Shown: positions 33,506 through 46,159, counted from the first letter of the stretch. The stretch: 64,000 bases of DNA from Xestospongia muta (GCA_963693285.1 OY848919.1:10597461-10661460), one strand, 5' to 3'. The notes: generated by a model from the letters alone, not told the origin. Made by a program: numbers and translations.

Positions 33506-36448
33506 TTATAAAAAGATTTCTTTGCTTGAATGTGAAACAGCTATAATCGTGAAAATAACAATCAATCCTGACAACCAGAACACTATGGAAGTAATGTTCA
33601 AACAAAGGGCAATACAACCAAATTTGTGTGCAGAGGAAATATCACCTCTTCTATCAGCATCTCTGGCCTATAAACAAATACATAAATCATTTAGTCCAAA
33701 GTAACAAATCATTTTGTATATAAATATAAATTCACAAAGATTGGATTTAATGAATTTACAATAGCAGCTCCAATACTTTATGTTATAAAACAGGAATTAA
33801 GATTTTTACCAAGACACAAATTTTTAACATTTACAATATTATGATTGTGACATTGTCATTAAGTCAGCACATTATATTTACTATATTATTATATGCAGTA
33901 TTAACAAACCTTAAGTCTAAGCACTAAAATTTTTTTAAAAATTATTTTAGCCTTACTGTGTCTGCAAAAAAGATTGCTGGAATGATACAGAGAAGAGGAA
34001 ACCATGTACAGCAGAATATATATATGACTGCGAGAACAACTGAGATTGTGAGATAGTGATCACCAATTGGACGAACCGCAATAGCACTAGCATTAACTGT
34101 AGGCTGTTGATGAACTACAGCTATTCTGGTCCCAGACTAAAATTAAAGGATTAAAAAATAATAATAGCTTGACATACTTTTAAATGTGTTTAGTCTTGGC
34201 AACAATAATCTAATTTCTTATTATGTCACTTCTTTAAAATGATGTGATAAGCAATTGTTATATTGTATATATAGTTAAATTCACCTGTTTTGATAACAAA
34301 ATTACAAATACTCTTTTAAAATTGAAAGCAATTATCACAAACGATTGTCTTATTGTTACAATTGTCACAAACATAATGAAATGCACTAAAGTTATTAACC
34401 TCACTACGGTGGGCAGTATAGATCTATACTGCCGAGTGCAGAGTGCATGTACATTCCACAAGCTTATAAAGGTATGGTAAATTATTAATGGCTCAGCTTC
34501 ACTATGACAATAGTCAACTTACTGGCCAATTTACAAACTAATTGACTATAAGGCACTACCAAACAAATTTCTTTCTTTGTAGCCTTCTCAAATGATGTAT
34601 ACCAGACAAGAGTTATCTCACGTGAAGTGCAAGATGATTATTGATGACTCAACATTTCTCTTCAATCAAAGGGAAAAAAGCTTTGCTGTTTAGTGTGTCT
34701 ACTGGGTACTTTGCACTCTAATTGATAAAAGGTCCAATACTTTCCAAATTCTTAGTAAAAGTTAGTTGATTCTCCAATGACAGCTATGGTGCTAGTATTT
34801 TTAGTTCGTGCTCAATGTATCGACAAAGATAACTGCCAAAAGTTAGTAAAACTGTCATAACTTCCAAAGTATTTTTGCAAAACTCCTTACTATAAAAAAG
34901 TTGGAAGAAGTCATAAGCTGCATGCTTGAGGGTTTTATTGAATTCTCGAGCCTTCACTAAAACTTGTGCTTTTTTCATAGGTTTTCAGACTTTTAAAGCT
35001 TTTTGTTCGTCTGACACTCCTTTTAGCAGTATTCTTAAGAAGTACAGAAGTTTTGCTAACGTCCACTATAGTTTGGTGGCTACCAGTGTTGTGTTTGCTG
35101 AGTTGAAGCAGTTCAAAGCCATTTGCCTGGGTAACAGACGCACAAACACACATTGACGGACTACAGTACCCTCGCTATATGCCCACGCACAGTGAGGTTA
35201 ATTATATTGCCCTATCAATTACTATTTGTCATTTTTTGTTATACATTCATCATCTAAACTGTGAAGTTATTAATTCATCACTTATTATTTTTTCAGATCT
35301 TTATTATTACTTGCTGTTTTGGTTGTAGAGTAGGAGCAGAAGGAGAATCAGTTTGCCAATATGGTGGAGGTGGGTAGTCATCTGTTATCAAGAAAACATT
35401 ACTTCTCATGTAAATAATATGATGTACATTTGAACTGTTGTGGTCCTGGATAATATCCTCTCTCAGATAATGTAGGGAGTTCCTACATTTGAAATATAAT
35501 TATATAATTAATTTGTATCCTTCGCTTACAGGTTGAGTTGATGGAGGATGAGATATACTTGCATACACTTTAAACGTCAACAAAGAAAATGTATTAGTAA
35601 AGATTATATTTTTACTAATAATCAGTCAATACAAAGGATTTGAATTCATTGTTTATTATTTTTTTATCTGTTCTGCATTATGAAGCATAATATATATAAT
35701 TCCCATTTGATGCCAGATAATTTGTACATGTCAGTTATTATTATGGAATAAGTGCTGTTTCAGTATTATAATTAATTTTATACAAATATGATATATTATA
35801 TAGCATTTTCTTATCTTTAATTTATAACAAAGTTGCAATAAAAATATTTACTAAATATTATTGTTAATAAATACTATGGAAAGACTAAACAATGTTTAGT
35901 AAGTTTACTTAAATTAAGTTATAATTAAGATGAATTTTGACACCTTTGACTATAATACTATTCATAATGCTGATGTTGCTAGGGGAAATAACAAAAGAAC
36001 TATGAATATTATTTCATTACTACCTTTCTAGGAATATTGCTTTTGTGCTGACTACACTTATAGAAATGAATATGTCAGCATTTCCTTTATTTTGCAAATT
36101 ACAGTTTTGAACATGCTCTTCCAAAAACTTCTGCAATATAAGACATTATAAATTCCTGTCATTTACATTCACAATAATCACGCTACTTGATCTTTTTCAT
36201 GGACATACAGTATCAATAATTTAAACAAGCTACACTATATCAAAGAAACCTATTCATTTAAATGTTAGATTTATATAAAAACATTAAATAGAATATCTAT
36301 ACTTTTGACATGGCTCTATAATAGCTGGTATTGTTATTAATCTGATGCAACTTTATAAGGTTACTTTTAAAAGAGCATGCAAGTAGATTAGAAACAATCA
36401 GTACAATTACCGTAAACAATGATCCACATATGACTTTTTACCTGCCAT
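33506..36448 (-). CDS. CD225/dispanin-like (IFITM-type) membrane protein, gene A
   Basis: Spliced model with exons 36448-36442 (ATGGCAG), 35567-35530, 35482-35428, 35381-35311, 34136-33957 and 33667-33506. All junctions are GT-AG with matching phases, giving 170 residues. The N-terminus is proline/glutamine-rich (HPPSTQP, GYYPGPQQ, YDYPPPPYW). The CD225 region follows: GDHYLTISVVLAVIYIFCC (first membrane segment), the loop ARDADRRGD, then ALCLNITSIVFWLSGL (second). The protein stops at SKEIFL; in another frame the following bases encode NDCFYDNTYYYYQ plus stop, like the Tyr-rich tail of gene D, so a frameshift has trimmed the tail. The fourth intron holds a TTAA-flanked MITE. CD225 proteins act at membranes, some in antiviral or vesicle-fusion control; this one's role is unknown. 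Confidence 0.82.
34399..35197. mobile_element. 799-bp piggyBac-like MITE in a CD225 intron
   Basis: The ends CCTCACT..CG.GGGCA..ATAG form imperfect inverted repeats, flanked by TTAA on both sides (34395-34398 and 35198-35201), the piggyBac-type target duplication. The inner right part (35060-35190) remains in copy B (38690-38815), but the left part is deleted there. Open frames inside it resemble no known protein. Assignment to piggyBac rests only on TTAA and the CC-starting ends. Confidence 0.65.
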
Positions 36449-36600
36449 TATAACTGAATAATTATTGAAGAAACTGGCTACAAACAGTAGAAACACCAAT
36501 TGCAAATCAAAACTGGAGAAGGAATAGATCCACTATAATCCGCTAATCTAAGCAATAACAATCATGCGATTAACCTACAATCTTCTAGCAAATTATTAAC

Positions 36601-37045
36601 TCATTGAGTACCATTAGGGTTAATAAGACCCGACACGCCCGATAACTTATCTTGTATAAAGAAGTTAAAATAGTATCATTGAACAGCACTCCTTATAAGG
36701 AATCAACTGGTATGCACTAATTAAACACTGCCCACAACCACATGGTAATAAGCTTCTATACAAAATGACTGTTCATTTCAGCATTGAGGAAGCTTTACAA
36801 TAGATCTTAGATTGTGATGATAATGATTTTATTGAAGAAGAGAGTGATGGTGACAGTATTTTAAGGATATTGAGGCAAAGGAAGATTGTGTAGTAGGTAA
36901 CAGCTTGCTACCTGTTGAAAGTTTCATTGGGCAAGATACTTTGATCCTGCTTCTATGGACTCCAACATGATTACTGAAATCAAATTGTCATTTTCGTTTA
37001 TGTCTAATTGAGGAACTTGTGAAACCTCTTCTAGCAGCAAAAATA
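36601..37045 (+). pseudogene. Possible decayed piggyBac-type transposase start
   Basis: From 36769 a frame reads MTVHFSIEEALQ, stop, then an acidic DCDDNDFIEEESDGDS segment, with more stops after. An acidic start of this kind is seen in piggyBac-type transposases, but no catalytic part is present, so this is a weak call. It lies between two duplicated blocks. Confidence 0.25.
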
Positions 37046-37425
37046 AATGTATTATATATCAAATAATAATATTAAGTATTATTTATACATGAAATATAAA
37101 TTTCAAAACGTAAATGTTATTACACTAACAAATCAAAATCCTTATAATGACTGTTTGTTGAGATGCATTGAAAAGCATGCAATTATATACTGTGCAATAA
37201 AAATACATTATACCAGCCAATTGTTTATCTTAGTATCACAAAAATAGCAAGCTAATAATTGTTATCAACAAAGTAATGATGACTCAATAATTAACATTTT
37301 GAGTAATCGTGAAGTGTTGTCCTCTTCCCAGTTAGTCAAGACACTATGATTCTGAGGGTACTTATTCTTCCTAGCATAGTTGAGTACTTTAACGATTAAT
37401 TTGATTGGATTGAAAATGTGAGGTA
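37046..37425 (-). pseudogene. Copied 3' end of the 30705-32330 transporter, internally deleted
   Basis: 37190-37305 matches the 3' flank at 30590-30700. It then jumps to the coding segment at about 31510-31640 (IPHIFNPIKLIVKVLNYARKNKYPQN..LTNWEEDN) and ends at 37425, where the CD225 duplication begins. This records how the CD225 block was joined next to transporter sequence. Confidence 0.8.
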
Positions 37426-37768
37426 TAGTTAGAGAGCTAAATGGGATAGAATTTGGAATTTGCAAAGTGGGTAAGTATTAATTTTTTAATGTACATTGCA
37501 GCTTTAAATATAAATCACTTGAACATCTAACAACCCTGTAAATAGATAGTATATACTAACCTGCTAACATGAAATTTCAATGTATTATAACCAATCAAAA
37601 TTGTTAGTAAGATTTTTTCAACTAAATCATTTTCTTTTTTACTATTAAAGATATCTATAATATCTACATATAATGTATATAAAACTGCAGTTGAACAATG
37701 TTTACAAGTTCAAGTTTCACATTTCACGTCACTGGTAATAGTAATAAATATTGTCATAGAAGCAATCA

Positions 37769-40066
37769 TTATAAAAAGATTTCTTTGCTTGAATGTGAAA
37801 CAGCTATAATCGTGAAAATAACAATCAATCCGGACAACCAGAACACTATGGAAGTAATGTTCAAACAAAGGGCAATACAACCAAACTTGCGTGCAGAGGA
37901 AATATCACCTCTTCTATCAGCATCTCTGGCCTATAAACAAATACATAAATCATTTAGTCCAAAGTAACAAATCATTCTGTATATAAATATAAATTCACAA
38001 AGATTGGATTTGATGAATTTACAATAGCAGTTCACAATACTTAATGTTATAAAACAGGAATTAAGATTTTACCAAGACACAAATTTTTAACATTTACAGT
38101 ATTATGATCGTGACATTGTCATTAAGTCAGCACATTATATTTACTATATTATTATATGAAGTGTTAACAAACCTTAAGTTTAAGCACTAAATTTTTTTTA
38201 AAAAATTAATTTTAGCCTTACTGTGTCTGCAAAAAGGATTGCTGGAATGATACAGAGAAGAGGAAACCATGTACAGCAGAATATATATATGACTGCGAGA
38301 ACAACTGAGATTGTGAGATAGTGATCACCAATTGGACGAACTGCGATAGCACTAGCATTAACTGTAGGCTGTTGATGAACTACAGCTATTCTGGTCCCAG
38401 ACTAAAATTAAAGGATTAAAAAATAATAATAGCTTGACATACTTTTAAATGTGTTTAGTCTTGGCAACAATAATCTAATTTCTTATTATGTCACTTCTTT
38501 AAAATGATGTTTACATTGTAAATATAGTTAAATTCACCTGTTTTGATTACAAAAATTACAAATACTCTTTTAAAATTGCAAGCAATTATCACAAATGATT
38601 AGGGTTTTTCTGACTTTTAAAGCTTTTTGTTCGCTTGATGCTCCTTTTAGCAGTATTCTTAAGAAGTACAGAAGTTTGCTACCATCCATTATAGTTTGGT
38701 GGCTACCAGTGTCGTGTTTGCTGAGTTAAAGCAGTTCAAAGCCATTAGCCCGGGTAACAGATGCACAAACACACACTAACAGACTACAGTACCCTCGCTA
38801 TGCATTCACACAGAGTGAGGTAGGTGAATTATATTAAATGCAAAATAAACATTGTCCTATCGACTAATTATTTGTTATTTTTTGTTATACACTTATCATC
38901 TAAACTGTGAAGTTATTAATTCATCACTTATTATTTTTTCAGATCTTTATTATTACTTGCTGTTTAGGTTGTAGAGTAAGAGCAGGAGGAGAATCAGTTT
39001 GCCAATATGGTGGAGGTGGGTAGTCATCTGTTATCAAGAAAAACATAACTTCATATGTAAATAATATGATGTACATTTGAACTGTTGTGGTCCTGGATAA
39101 TATCCTCTCTCAGAGAAAATAGGGAGTTCCTACATTTGAAATATAATTGTATAATAATTAATTTTTATCCTTCGCTTACAGGTTGAGTTGATGGAGGATG
39201 AGATATACTTGCATACACTATAAACGTTAACAAAGAAAATGCGTTAGTAAAGATTATATTTTTACTAACAAACAGTCCCATACCAATCAGTGTTTATTAT
39301 TTTTTATCTGTTTTGCACTATGAAGTATAATAATATTATATAGTTGCCATTTGATGCCAGATAATTTGTACATGTCAGATATTATTATGGAATTAGTGCT
39401 GCTTAAGTATTATAATTAATTTTATACAAATATGATATATTATATAGCAATTTCTTATCTTTAACTTATAACAAAGTTTCAATAAAAATATCTACTACAA
39501 ATATTATCTTGAATATATAGTATGAAAAGTCTAAACAATGTTTAGTCATAATTATGATGAAATTGGATTGCTTCCTTTTTGACACCTTTGACTAATACCA
39601 TTCATAATGCTGATGTTGCTAGGGGAAATAACAAAAGAACTATGAATATTATTTCATTACTGTCTTTCTAGGAATATTGGTTTTGAGCCAACTACATTTA
39701 TACAAGTGCATATACCAGAATTTCCTTTACTTTGCAAATTACAGTTTTGAACATGTTCTTATGCAATACGAAACATTATAAATTCCTGTCATTTTCATTT
39801 TACATGATCTTTTTAATGGATATACAGTATCAATAAATTAAACAGGCTACACTATATCAAAGAAACCTATTCATTTAAAAGTTAGATTTATATAAAATCA
39901 CGAAATAGAAGATCTAAACTTTTGACATGGCTCTGTGTTGTTATTGATCTAACGCAACTTTATAAACTTAGTTTTAGAAGGACATGCAAATAGATTAGAA
40001 ATAATGCCCTGGCCAATCAATACAATACCATAAACAATGATCTTTATATGACTTATTACCTTCCAT
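37769..40066 (-). CDS. CD225/dispanin-like (IFITM-type) membrane protein, gene B
   Basis: Exons 40066-40060 (ATGGAAG), 39217-39180, 39129-39075, 39027-38957, 38401-38222 and 37930-37769; phases agree and the product is 170 residues, nearly the same as gene A. Proline-rich N-terminus (DYPPPPYW), then GDHYLTISVVLAVIYIFCC, ARDADRRGD and ALCLNI.SIVFWLSGL. It has the same truncated tail as gene A, so that frameshift predates the duplication. In the second exon of A and B the acceptor used by gene C is lost (AA instead of AG); an AG 10 bases upstream restores the frame by adding three residues. A CACGTG E-box lies 120 bp upstream of the ATG. Confidence 0.82.
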
Positions 40067-40185
40067 TATACTATATGATGTTGGCTACAAACAGTGGAAA
40101 GACCAATTGCAAATCGAAGATTGGAGAAGGAAATAAGAAATAGATCCACTTTAATCCGCTAATCTAAAATTTTTGAGCAATAACG

Positions 40186-40195
40186 ATCACGTGAT
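40186..40195. promoter_or_regulatory. E-box palindrome upstream of CD225 gene B
   Basis: ATCACGTGAT, 120 bp upstream of the start codon. The same core occurs at nearly the same distance in genes C and D. Binding by a bHLH-type factor is inferred. Confidence 0.5.
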
Positions 40196-40230
40196 TAACC
40201 AACACATCTGGCAAAAATGTGCAAAGTTAT

Positions 40231-40771
40231 TAATATTGAACGTGATTAAATAATAAATTTCTTAATTAGGATCTACAGATATATATATATATATATATTT
40301 AGCTTTTGATAGTAACTTTTTACATTGCTACACGCTAAGCCATTGAGACAGTATTATGTGCTTTATGTTTCAAAATGTGAGAAATGGTGAGTTAGTCTAG
40401 CTTTCTTTAACATATGGTATATACTTAATGACAATTTGATTTAAACTCCTTTGCTAGAATAACTTATATGCCATATGTACCATTACTACTGATGTGACAA
40501 TTCTAAATACATATGCATTATTTATTGTATTATGTATTGCACCAAAACATTTCCATGTTTTTCTTCATTTATCCATGTAAATTTAGTGATGATAGCTTGC
40601 TTGGAGTTATTCAAACAAGTATTCTTGTAATTCTCAGATTATAAGGAACATAACGGACTATAATATTATTATGAAAGTATTATTTAAACAAATAAAGATA
40701 TATAAAAACAAGGATACAAATGTTGGCAGCATAGATATAAGAAAAGTCTTAGTTATAGCACTTTTTACGAT
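40231..40771. other. Intergenic between CD225 genes B and C
   Basis: 5' flank of gene B and 3' flank of gene C. A short TA run lies at 40278-40300. Nothing else was recognised. Confidence 0.4.
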
Positions 40772-42427
40772 CTACTTGTAACAGTAGTAGTATTCATAAG
40801 TATTAGAATAGTAACAATCATAATGCCTTGCATTATTGACTACTCGAGCAATAGCAATAGCCATCGTAATGATGCCGCCAATAAAACACATTATCCAAAA
40901 TCCTAAAGCGCCAATGTTCAAACCCAGGGCAATACGACCATTAGTCTGAGCGGAAGAATCATCACCTCTTGCTTCAGCATCTCGAGCCTATAAAAAACGT
41001 AATTACTAAAACTAAAAATAATCAGTTTTTAACTAAAAGCACAAGGGCATTTTGAAAACTGCTTCGTTAACAATAGCTTACCATAGTTGCAAAGACAATG
41101 GCTGGAATAGTACAAACAAGAAACACCCATCCTCCACATATGACACAAAGTATTGTGAGCACAATAGACAATGTCAAGAAGTGATCACCAGGTGGACGAT
41201 AGGTAGTATGCACCACAGATGGTTGCTCTCGAACGACAACTACATTAGAGTATTCCTGTAAAATGAGTCACAACATTGATATTATCTGTGTAAACTCTCA
41301 TTAAATGATAATATAAAAAGGTATAAAGAAATCTTAATTGTATATCTTTAGCAGTTCAAAATATATTTATTATCAACATACATTCTGTTGGGGATAACGA
41401 GCAGAAATAGGAGCAGGAGCGGTTTGTCCATAATAAGGTGGAGGAGGTGGATTATTATCTATGAGTAAAAATACAGTATTAATATTTCCCTAAACTATAT
41501 TATACCTTTGAACTGTTGTGGTGCTGGGTAATAACCACCTTCAGATTGAATGAGAGGTCCCTAAAAATACATAATTGAAGATATGTCAATAAGGTTAACA
41601 CTACACCTGTACTATATGTATTGTATGTACTACCAATGGTTAGAGTACTTACAGTTTGAGTTGGTGGAGGATGAGCAGAACCTGAGAAAGCAAAGCAGAA
41701 AAATATTACGTTTACATTAATCCTATAGTAATGCATGAAAACAATAAAGCATCAACTACTATAAATAGTGGCAGAAAGTCAATTATATTGTATACAAGAG
41801 AAACAGTAACTCAATACAACAATGAATTCTAGTATTTATAGTCTTTACATGCATAGGAAGTAACTATGAATACTATTATAAGGAGATGGGAGTGTCTGTA
41901 ACCATATTGACATCACTATAATCTGTAATGTTACATACTTTAAGTAGTTTGTAAGTTGACATTCATTACAATTTAATATATCCGTATTGTTTAATAATGT
42001 TTTTAAATGCAATTACAATAGTTGTGTTTAACAACATTATTATACGCTACAAATATATATTAAATTCATAATGTGCATCATCTTATAAAGTAGTTAAAAT
42101 ATCTTATAAAGTATTAAAGATATTCAGATTACAATGATGTAAAGATGCTCATAAACAATGCATTTTATGAATACTCACTCCAATTGTTAATCACGATTTT
42201 TTACACAAAACTCCTTTTATTAACCAAGGTCCATTAAACCTAACTATGTATAGTTGTCAACTGTTGTTTTCAGAGACATACATTCACAAACATTAAGGCA
42301 GTAGTATCTGTACAGACAGTTTTATCTTTCTTTTGTTGTGAAGTTTTAGCCTAGCTTATACGACATCTATTCACTTATTTTTGTATATTAACAACGAGAT
42401 CTATATATAAACAATTTTACCTTCCAT
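40772..42427 (-). CDS. CD225/dispanin-like (IFITM-type) membrane protein, gene C
   Basis: Cleanest six-exon model of the family: 42427-42421 (ATGGAAG), 41681-41653, 41560-41506, 41458-41382, 41255-41082 and 40987-40772. All junctions are GT-AG with consistent phases; the product is 185 residues. Residues 1-56 are proline-rich (SAHPPPTQT, GGYYPAPQQ, NNPPPPPYYG). The CD225 region has GDHFLTLS at 79-86, a first hydrophobic span at 83-114, the basic/acidic loop ARDAEARGDD at 115-124 and a second span at about 136-162. The tail is rich in Tyr and Cys (YDCYYSNTYEYYYCYK). It is likely a small two-span membrane protein with cytosolic N-terminus. Its function is unassigned. A CACGTG E-box lies 128 bp upstream. 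Confidence 0.88.
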
Positions 42428-42554
42428 CTTGGCTGTTGTAAGGATAAACAAGACTCAAAGTAAATATCAAATGAACTAGGAAGCGGCTCAGTATCGGCTT
42501 GTTTACACCTAGTTATGCTTTTTTGGACAATCAATCTGATTGGTCAAATAATTA

Positions 42555-42564
42555 ATCACGTGTT
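42555..42564. promoter_or_regulatory. E-box upstream of CD225 gene C
   Basis: ATCACGTGTT, 128 bp upstream of the ATG. A nearby gattggtca (42537-42545) could be an inverted CCAAT box. Confidence 0.5.
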
Positions 42565-42681
42565 GAGTACAATGAAACATCGTTGACAACAGCACAATGA
42601 ATATTGTGAATATCCAATAAATACATTATTAAAGATATAAATATTTTGAAAATATTAAAAAATGTGAGTACCAAGTTTGTG

Positions 42682-44883
42682 TCACTTCTTACAGTAATAA
42701 GTTTCATAATAGTAACAATCATTGTCAGTGTAATCTTTTTTGGAAACAGAAAGATCTATCAAAATGACAATGGCAATCAATCCCAGAAACCAGAACACTA
42801 TGGAAGCAATGTTGAAACCAAGGGCAATGCGACCAAATGAGTGTGCAGATTTACTGTCACCTCTTCTATCAGCATCCCTAGCCTATAGAAAAAATATATA
42901 TGTTCATACATTGTTTAGTCTGAAGCAGCAAATCATTATATAATAATTTATTAATTAAATAATTGAAAATGAAGAACTTACAATAGTAGCTCATAAGGCT
43001 CTATGTAATGGCACAGAAATGTATTCAGATATACTAAGACATTGATGCATACCTCCTATTTACAAATTCATTTTAAAGCACAACTTACTTACTGTACAAA
43101 ACTTAGTTGTATTAAAACCTCAATGTGAGCATTAAATATAATAGTTGAGGAATTTTAATTTCAGCATTACTTTGTTTGCAAAAATGATGGCTGGAATAAT
43201 ACAGAGAAGAGGGTACCATGTTCCACAGATTACAAATATGATCATAAGAAAAAATGAGAGTGTCAGTGAATGATCACCAATTGGATGAACTGTAGTAGTT
43301 ATAACAGTAGGTTGTTGTTGAACTACAATTATATTTTTCTCGGACTAAAAATAAAGGATAGATACAAATAAAGACAAAAAAAAAGATAATACATTTTAAT
43401 GATTTTGGTAATTGCAACAAAACAATTATTTTTATAAATTGAAAGCTATTGTCACATATAATTGCATCATTATTACAATATCCATAAACACTTAATAAAA
43501 ATAATATAAACACACAGCATTTCTGCTACATTAACAGATTAATTTATTTATGCGTTATTATTCACTCATCATCTAAACTGTAAAGTTATTAATTCATCTA
43601 CTTACTAGTATTTCAGATCTTTAGTGTGTATATTGCTATTTATACCTGTTGTTGTGTGTATGGAGTAGGAGCAGAATCAATTTGCAAATATGGTGGAGGT
43701 GGGTAATCGACTGGATGATTTCCATCTTTGAAGAAAGTAGAGCATTTCTACATGAATAATGTCAGCTTTATATTTTATAATTAATATTTATATTCCACTT
43801 ACAGGATGAGTTAATGTATGATGAACTTTATCTGCAAAGCATATACCAGTAGATTCATTTCAAGAAACAAAAATACAAAACTTTTTCAATCACATTTTTA
43901 AAATTACATTTAACCTGTTTAAAATTATGTAGCTGTTATTTTAATTCAGAGATTTCATACTTACTAAAATATAAGTTAATTATTATGAATTAGTCATTTT
44001 ACTATTATATAGTTATTGGAGCAAATCATTATCTTTAAACAGATAACAAAATTTGTAATAAAACGATCAACTAAATAATATCAAATGTAAATTGGAATAC
44101 TAAAAAGCAAAACAAAGTACAGTTATTGTGAAGATGCATTTGTATTGTTTCCTTGGTGACACCTCTGATAAATTATATTCATAATTTTCACACTTCTTGG
44201 GGAAATAACAAATGAGTTCAAGGTTAGCTATGAATATAATATGTTTATGTGTTTTTTTAATTTCCTTCTGATGTGTTGCATTAAAGATGACTACACTTAT
44301 TTCAAGGGCATTTCCTAATGTTGGCTTTGTTTACAACATACAATTTCTAATAATAACTTTATTTATATATATGCACACTCAAAGTACACTTACATTTAAA
44401 AAATCTAGCTTTTATAAGATAAAGGATTTTATTTATAATAAAAATTATGCTATACTATCTCTTTTATATGGAGAGCATCAATATACTTCCATTTGAAAAC
44501 AAATTTGTGCATTTAAAATTTCAATTGGTTTAACTATAGAATATCAAGTATGACAAAATACACTCGAATTCCATGTTTGAATTGTTTATATTTAAGAATG
44601 TTAACTAGATAATATATAAGATATAAAGTACTGACAAAGTATTCCACAACAGCTTGTATAGTAATTGATCTGAAATAGCTTTTAATATAATACATGCATT
44701 ACATAATTATATATATATATATATATATAGAATTTATATAAGAGCTTTTATTATAGCTTTAAGAATATGCTGATATATATATATAGATAGATAGATACAT
44801 ATTATATATACACAAGTGATTGTAATTAATTTCATGCAGTCAGTAGAATATTACATCTATGCACCATCTCTTTTACCTTCCAT
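42682..44883 (-). CDS. CD225/dispanin-like (IFITM-type) membrane protein, gene D
   Basis: Five-exon model: 44883-44877 (ATGGAAG), 43831-43803, 43747-43646, 43344-43171 and 42882-42682; 170 residues with consistent phases. The exon carrying the GGYYPAPQQ segment in gene C is absent. Instead exon 3 begins KCSTFFK and continues without an intron into DGNHPVDYPPPPYL. The CD225 region is GDHSLTLSFFLMIIFVICGTW, loop ARDADRRGD, then ALGFNIASIVFWFLGLIAIV. The C-tail DCYYYETYYCKK is Tyr/Cys-rich like gene C. A palindromic E-box lies 119 bp upstream. Function unknown; likely membrane-associated. Confidence 0.85.
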
Positions 44884-45001
44884 TATAGGTATACAGCTAT
44901 ATGATGCTGGTATATAAAGATCTAACTTCGACGCTGAAGAAAGTACTCGATCCACTCTTTGTCTGAATACGCTTTGCTAATTTATTAAATAAGTAAAACT
45001 T

Positions 45002-45011
45002 ATCACGTGAT
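45002..45011. promoter_or_regulatory. E-box palindrome upstream of CD225 gene D
   Basis: ATCACGTGAT, 119 bp upstream of the ATG, in the same context as gene B. A decayed copy (atcatgtgat, 45850-45859) lies in the duplicated upstream region of a lost gene. Confidence 0.5.
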
Positions 45012-45299
45012 GAGCCTAACGAAGATGGGATATTTAGAAATAATGAACAAATAGTCAAACTTCATACCGTACTGTTAAAGCGTAGATATATTAATCGCGT
45101 TTAATGTAGCTATCTGATTGTCTTATAATTTTGATGTTTAATATGATCTCCAGTAGAAACAGAAATATGTACCAAATTCTCTGATATTATGACATAAAGA
45201 TCATTAACACTTGACATTCATGATGTGCTTTGTGCCTTAGAAAATAAAAAAGCTAAAAATCTTTTTTACTCTGGCCTAGTAACTGGTGTTTTAAACCCA

Positions 45300-46150
45300 G
45301 GACAACATGGCTACTTATGCTAGCATAACCACTCAAAGGGCACAATAAAGTATTAATTCGACTATAAAGAAATATCTTATATTTTCTTAATGGTGGCAGT
45401 AGTATGCATGAAAGTCATATTCTATCACATAATTATAATGCAGAGTACACAATACCTTAGCATCTTAATTGCCTATAACTACTAGTTTACATTAATCATA
45501 CCCTTCCCAAGTTGAGAAAGTAACTATGAATAATATTGTAGGGTCAAACACTAACATCATCATTACAACTTTAATTTATTAATCATACCCTTCTCAAGTT
45601 GGGAAAGTAACTATGAATAATGTTGTAGGGTCAAAGTTAAAATTATCATTACAACACTAATTTATCTTATAAAATAGTTTATAAATTAACTTATTGCTAG
45701 GATAAAAAGAAATGGTAATACTGTAAGCTCACAAATAATTGTGATTCTAAGATAAGATTGTAGAAAACTAAAGGACTGCTACTAGTGTACCTCTATTTAG
45801 TAATACACTAAATTACACGATTTGCTAATTTATAAATCAAGCAAAACATATCATGTGATGAGCCTAACGAAGATGGGATATGTAGTAATACTGAACTAAC
45901 AATCAAACTTCGTACCATATCTGTTAAAGCATAGATATATTAATTGCATTTAATGTAGTTATTGAGTTGACTGTCTTATAACTTTGATCTTTAATATGAT
46001 CTCTAGTTGAAATAGAAGTATGTATCAAATTCTAATATGTTATGAAATGAAGATCAATTATGACATTCATGATGTGCTTTGTGTCTTATAAATAAAGCTT
46101 AAAATCTTTTTTACTCTGGCCTAGCAACTTTTGTTTTAAACCCAGGACAA
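45300..46150 (-). pseudogene. Decayed CD225 gene: intron 1 and promoter only
   Basis: 45340-45790 matches the intron-1 type sequence seen at 46490-46870 and 63770-64000 (gaaagtaactatgaataat), and 45800-46150 matches the promoter region of gene D (45000-45300). No coding exon survives. A tandem duplication of about 90 bp lies at 45490-45650. Confidence 0.6.
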
Positions 46151-46159
46151 CACGGCTAC

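Larger units (their letters stand above)
33162..36600. repeat. CD225 gene-bearing segmental duplication, copy A (partner 37426-40230)
   Basis: Direct duplication carrying a complete CD225 gene with flanks. Similarity starts at tagttagagagc in both copies. Relative to copy A, copy B lacks about 34346-34980 and carries small indels elsewhere. In copy B the left edge is fused to a transporter pseudogene. Confidence 0.9.
37426..40230. repeat. CD225 gene-bearing segmental duplication, copy B
   Basis: Direct copy of 33162-36600 with a deletion of about 640 bp inside the largest intron, at about 38600. Confidence 0.9.

Noticed and set aside
34926..35156. Overlapping frames of about 75 codons on both strands
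   Set aside because: They lie within the TTAA-flanked MITE, are not similar to any transposase I recognise and are partly deleted in copy B.
33435..37967. Two 89-codon plus-strand frames (33435 and 37698)
   Set aside because: They are antisense to the last CD225 exon, whose minus-strand reading has splice sites and CD225 motifs.
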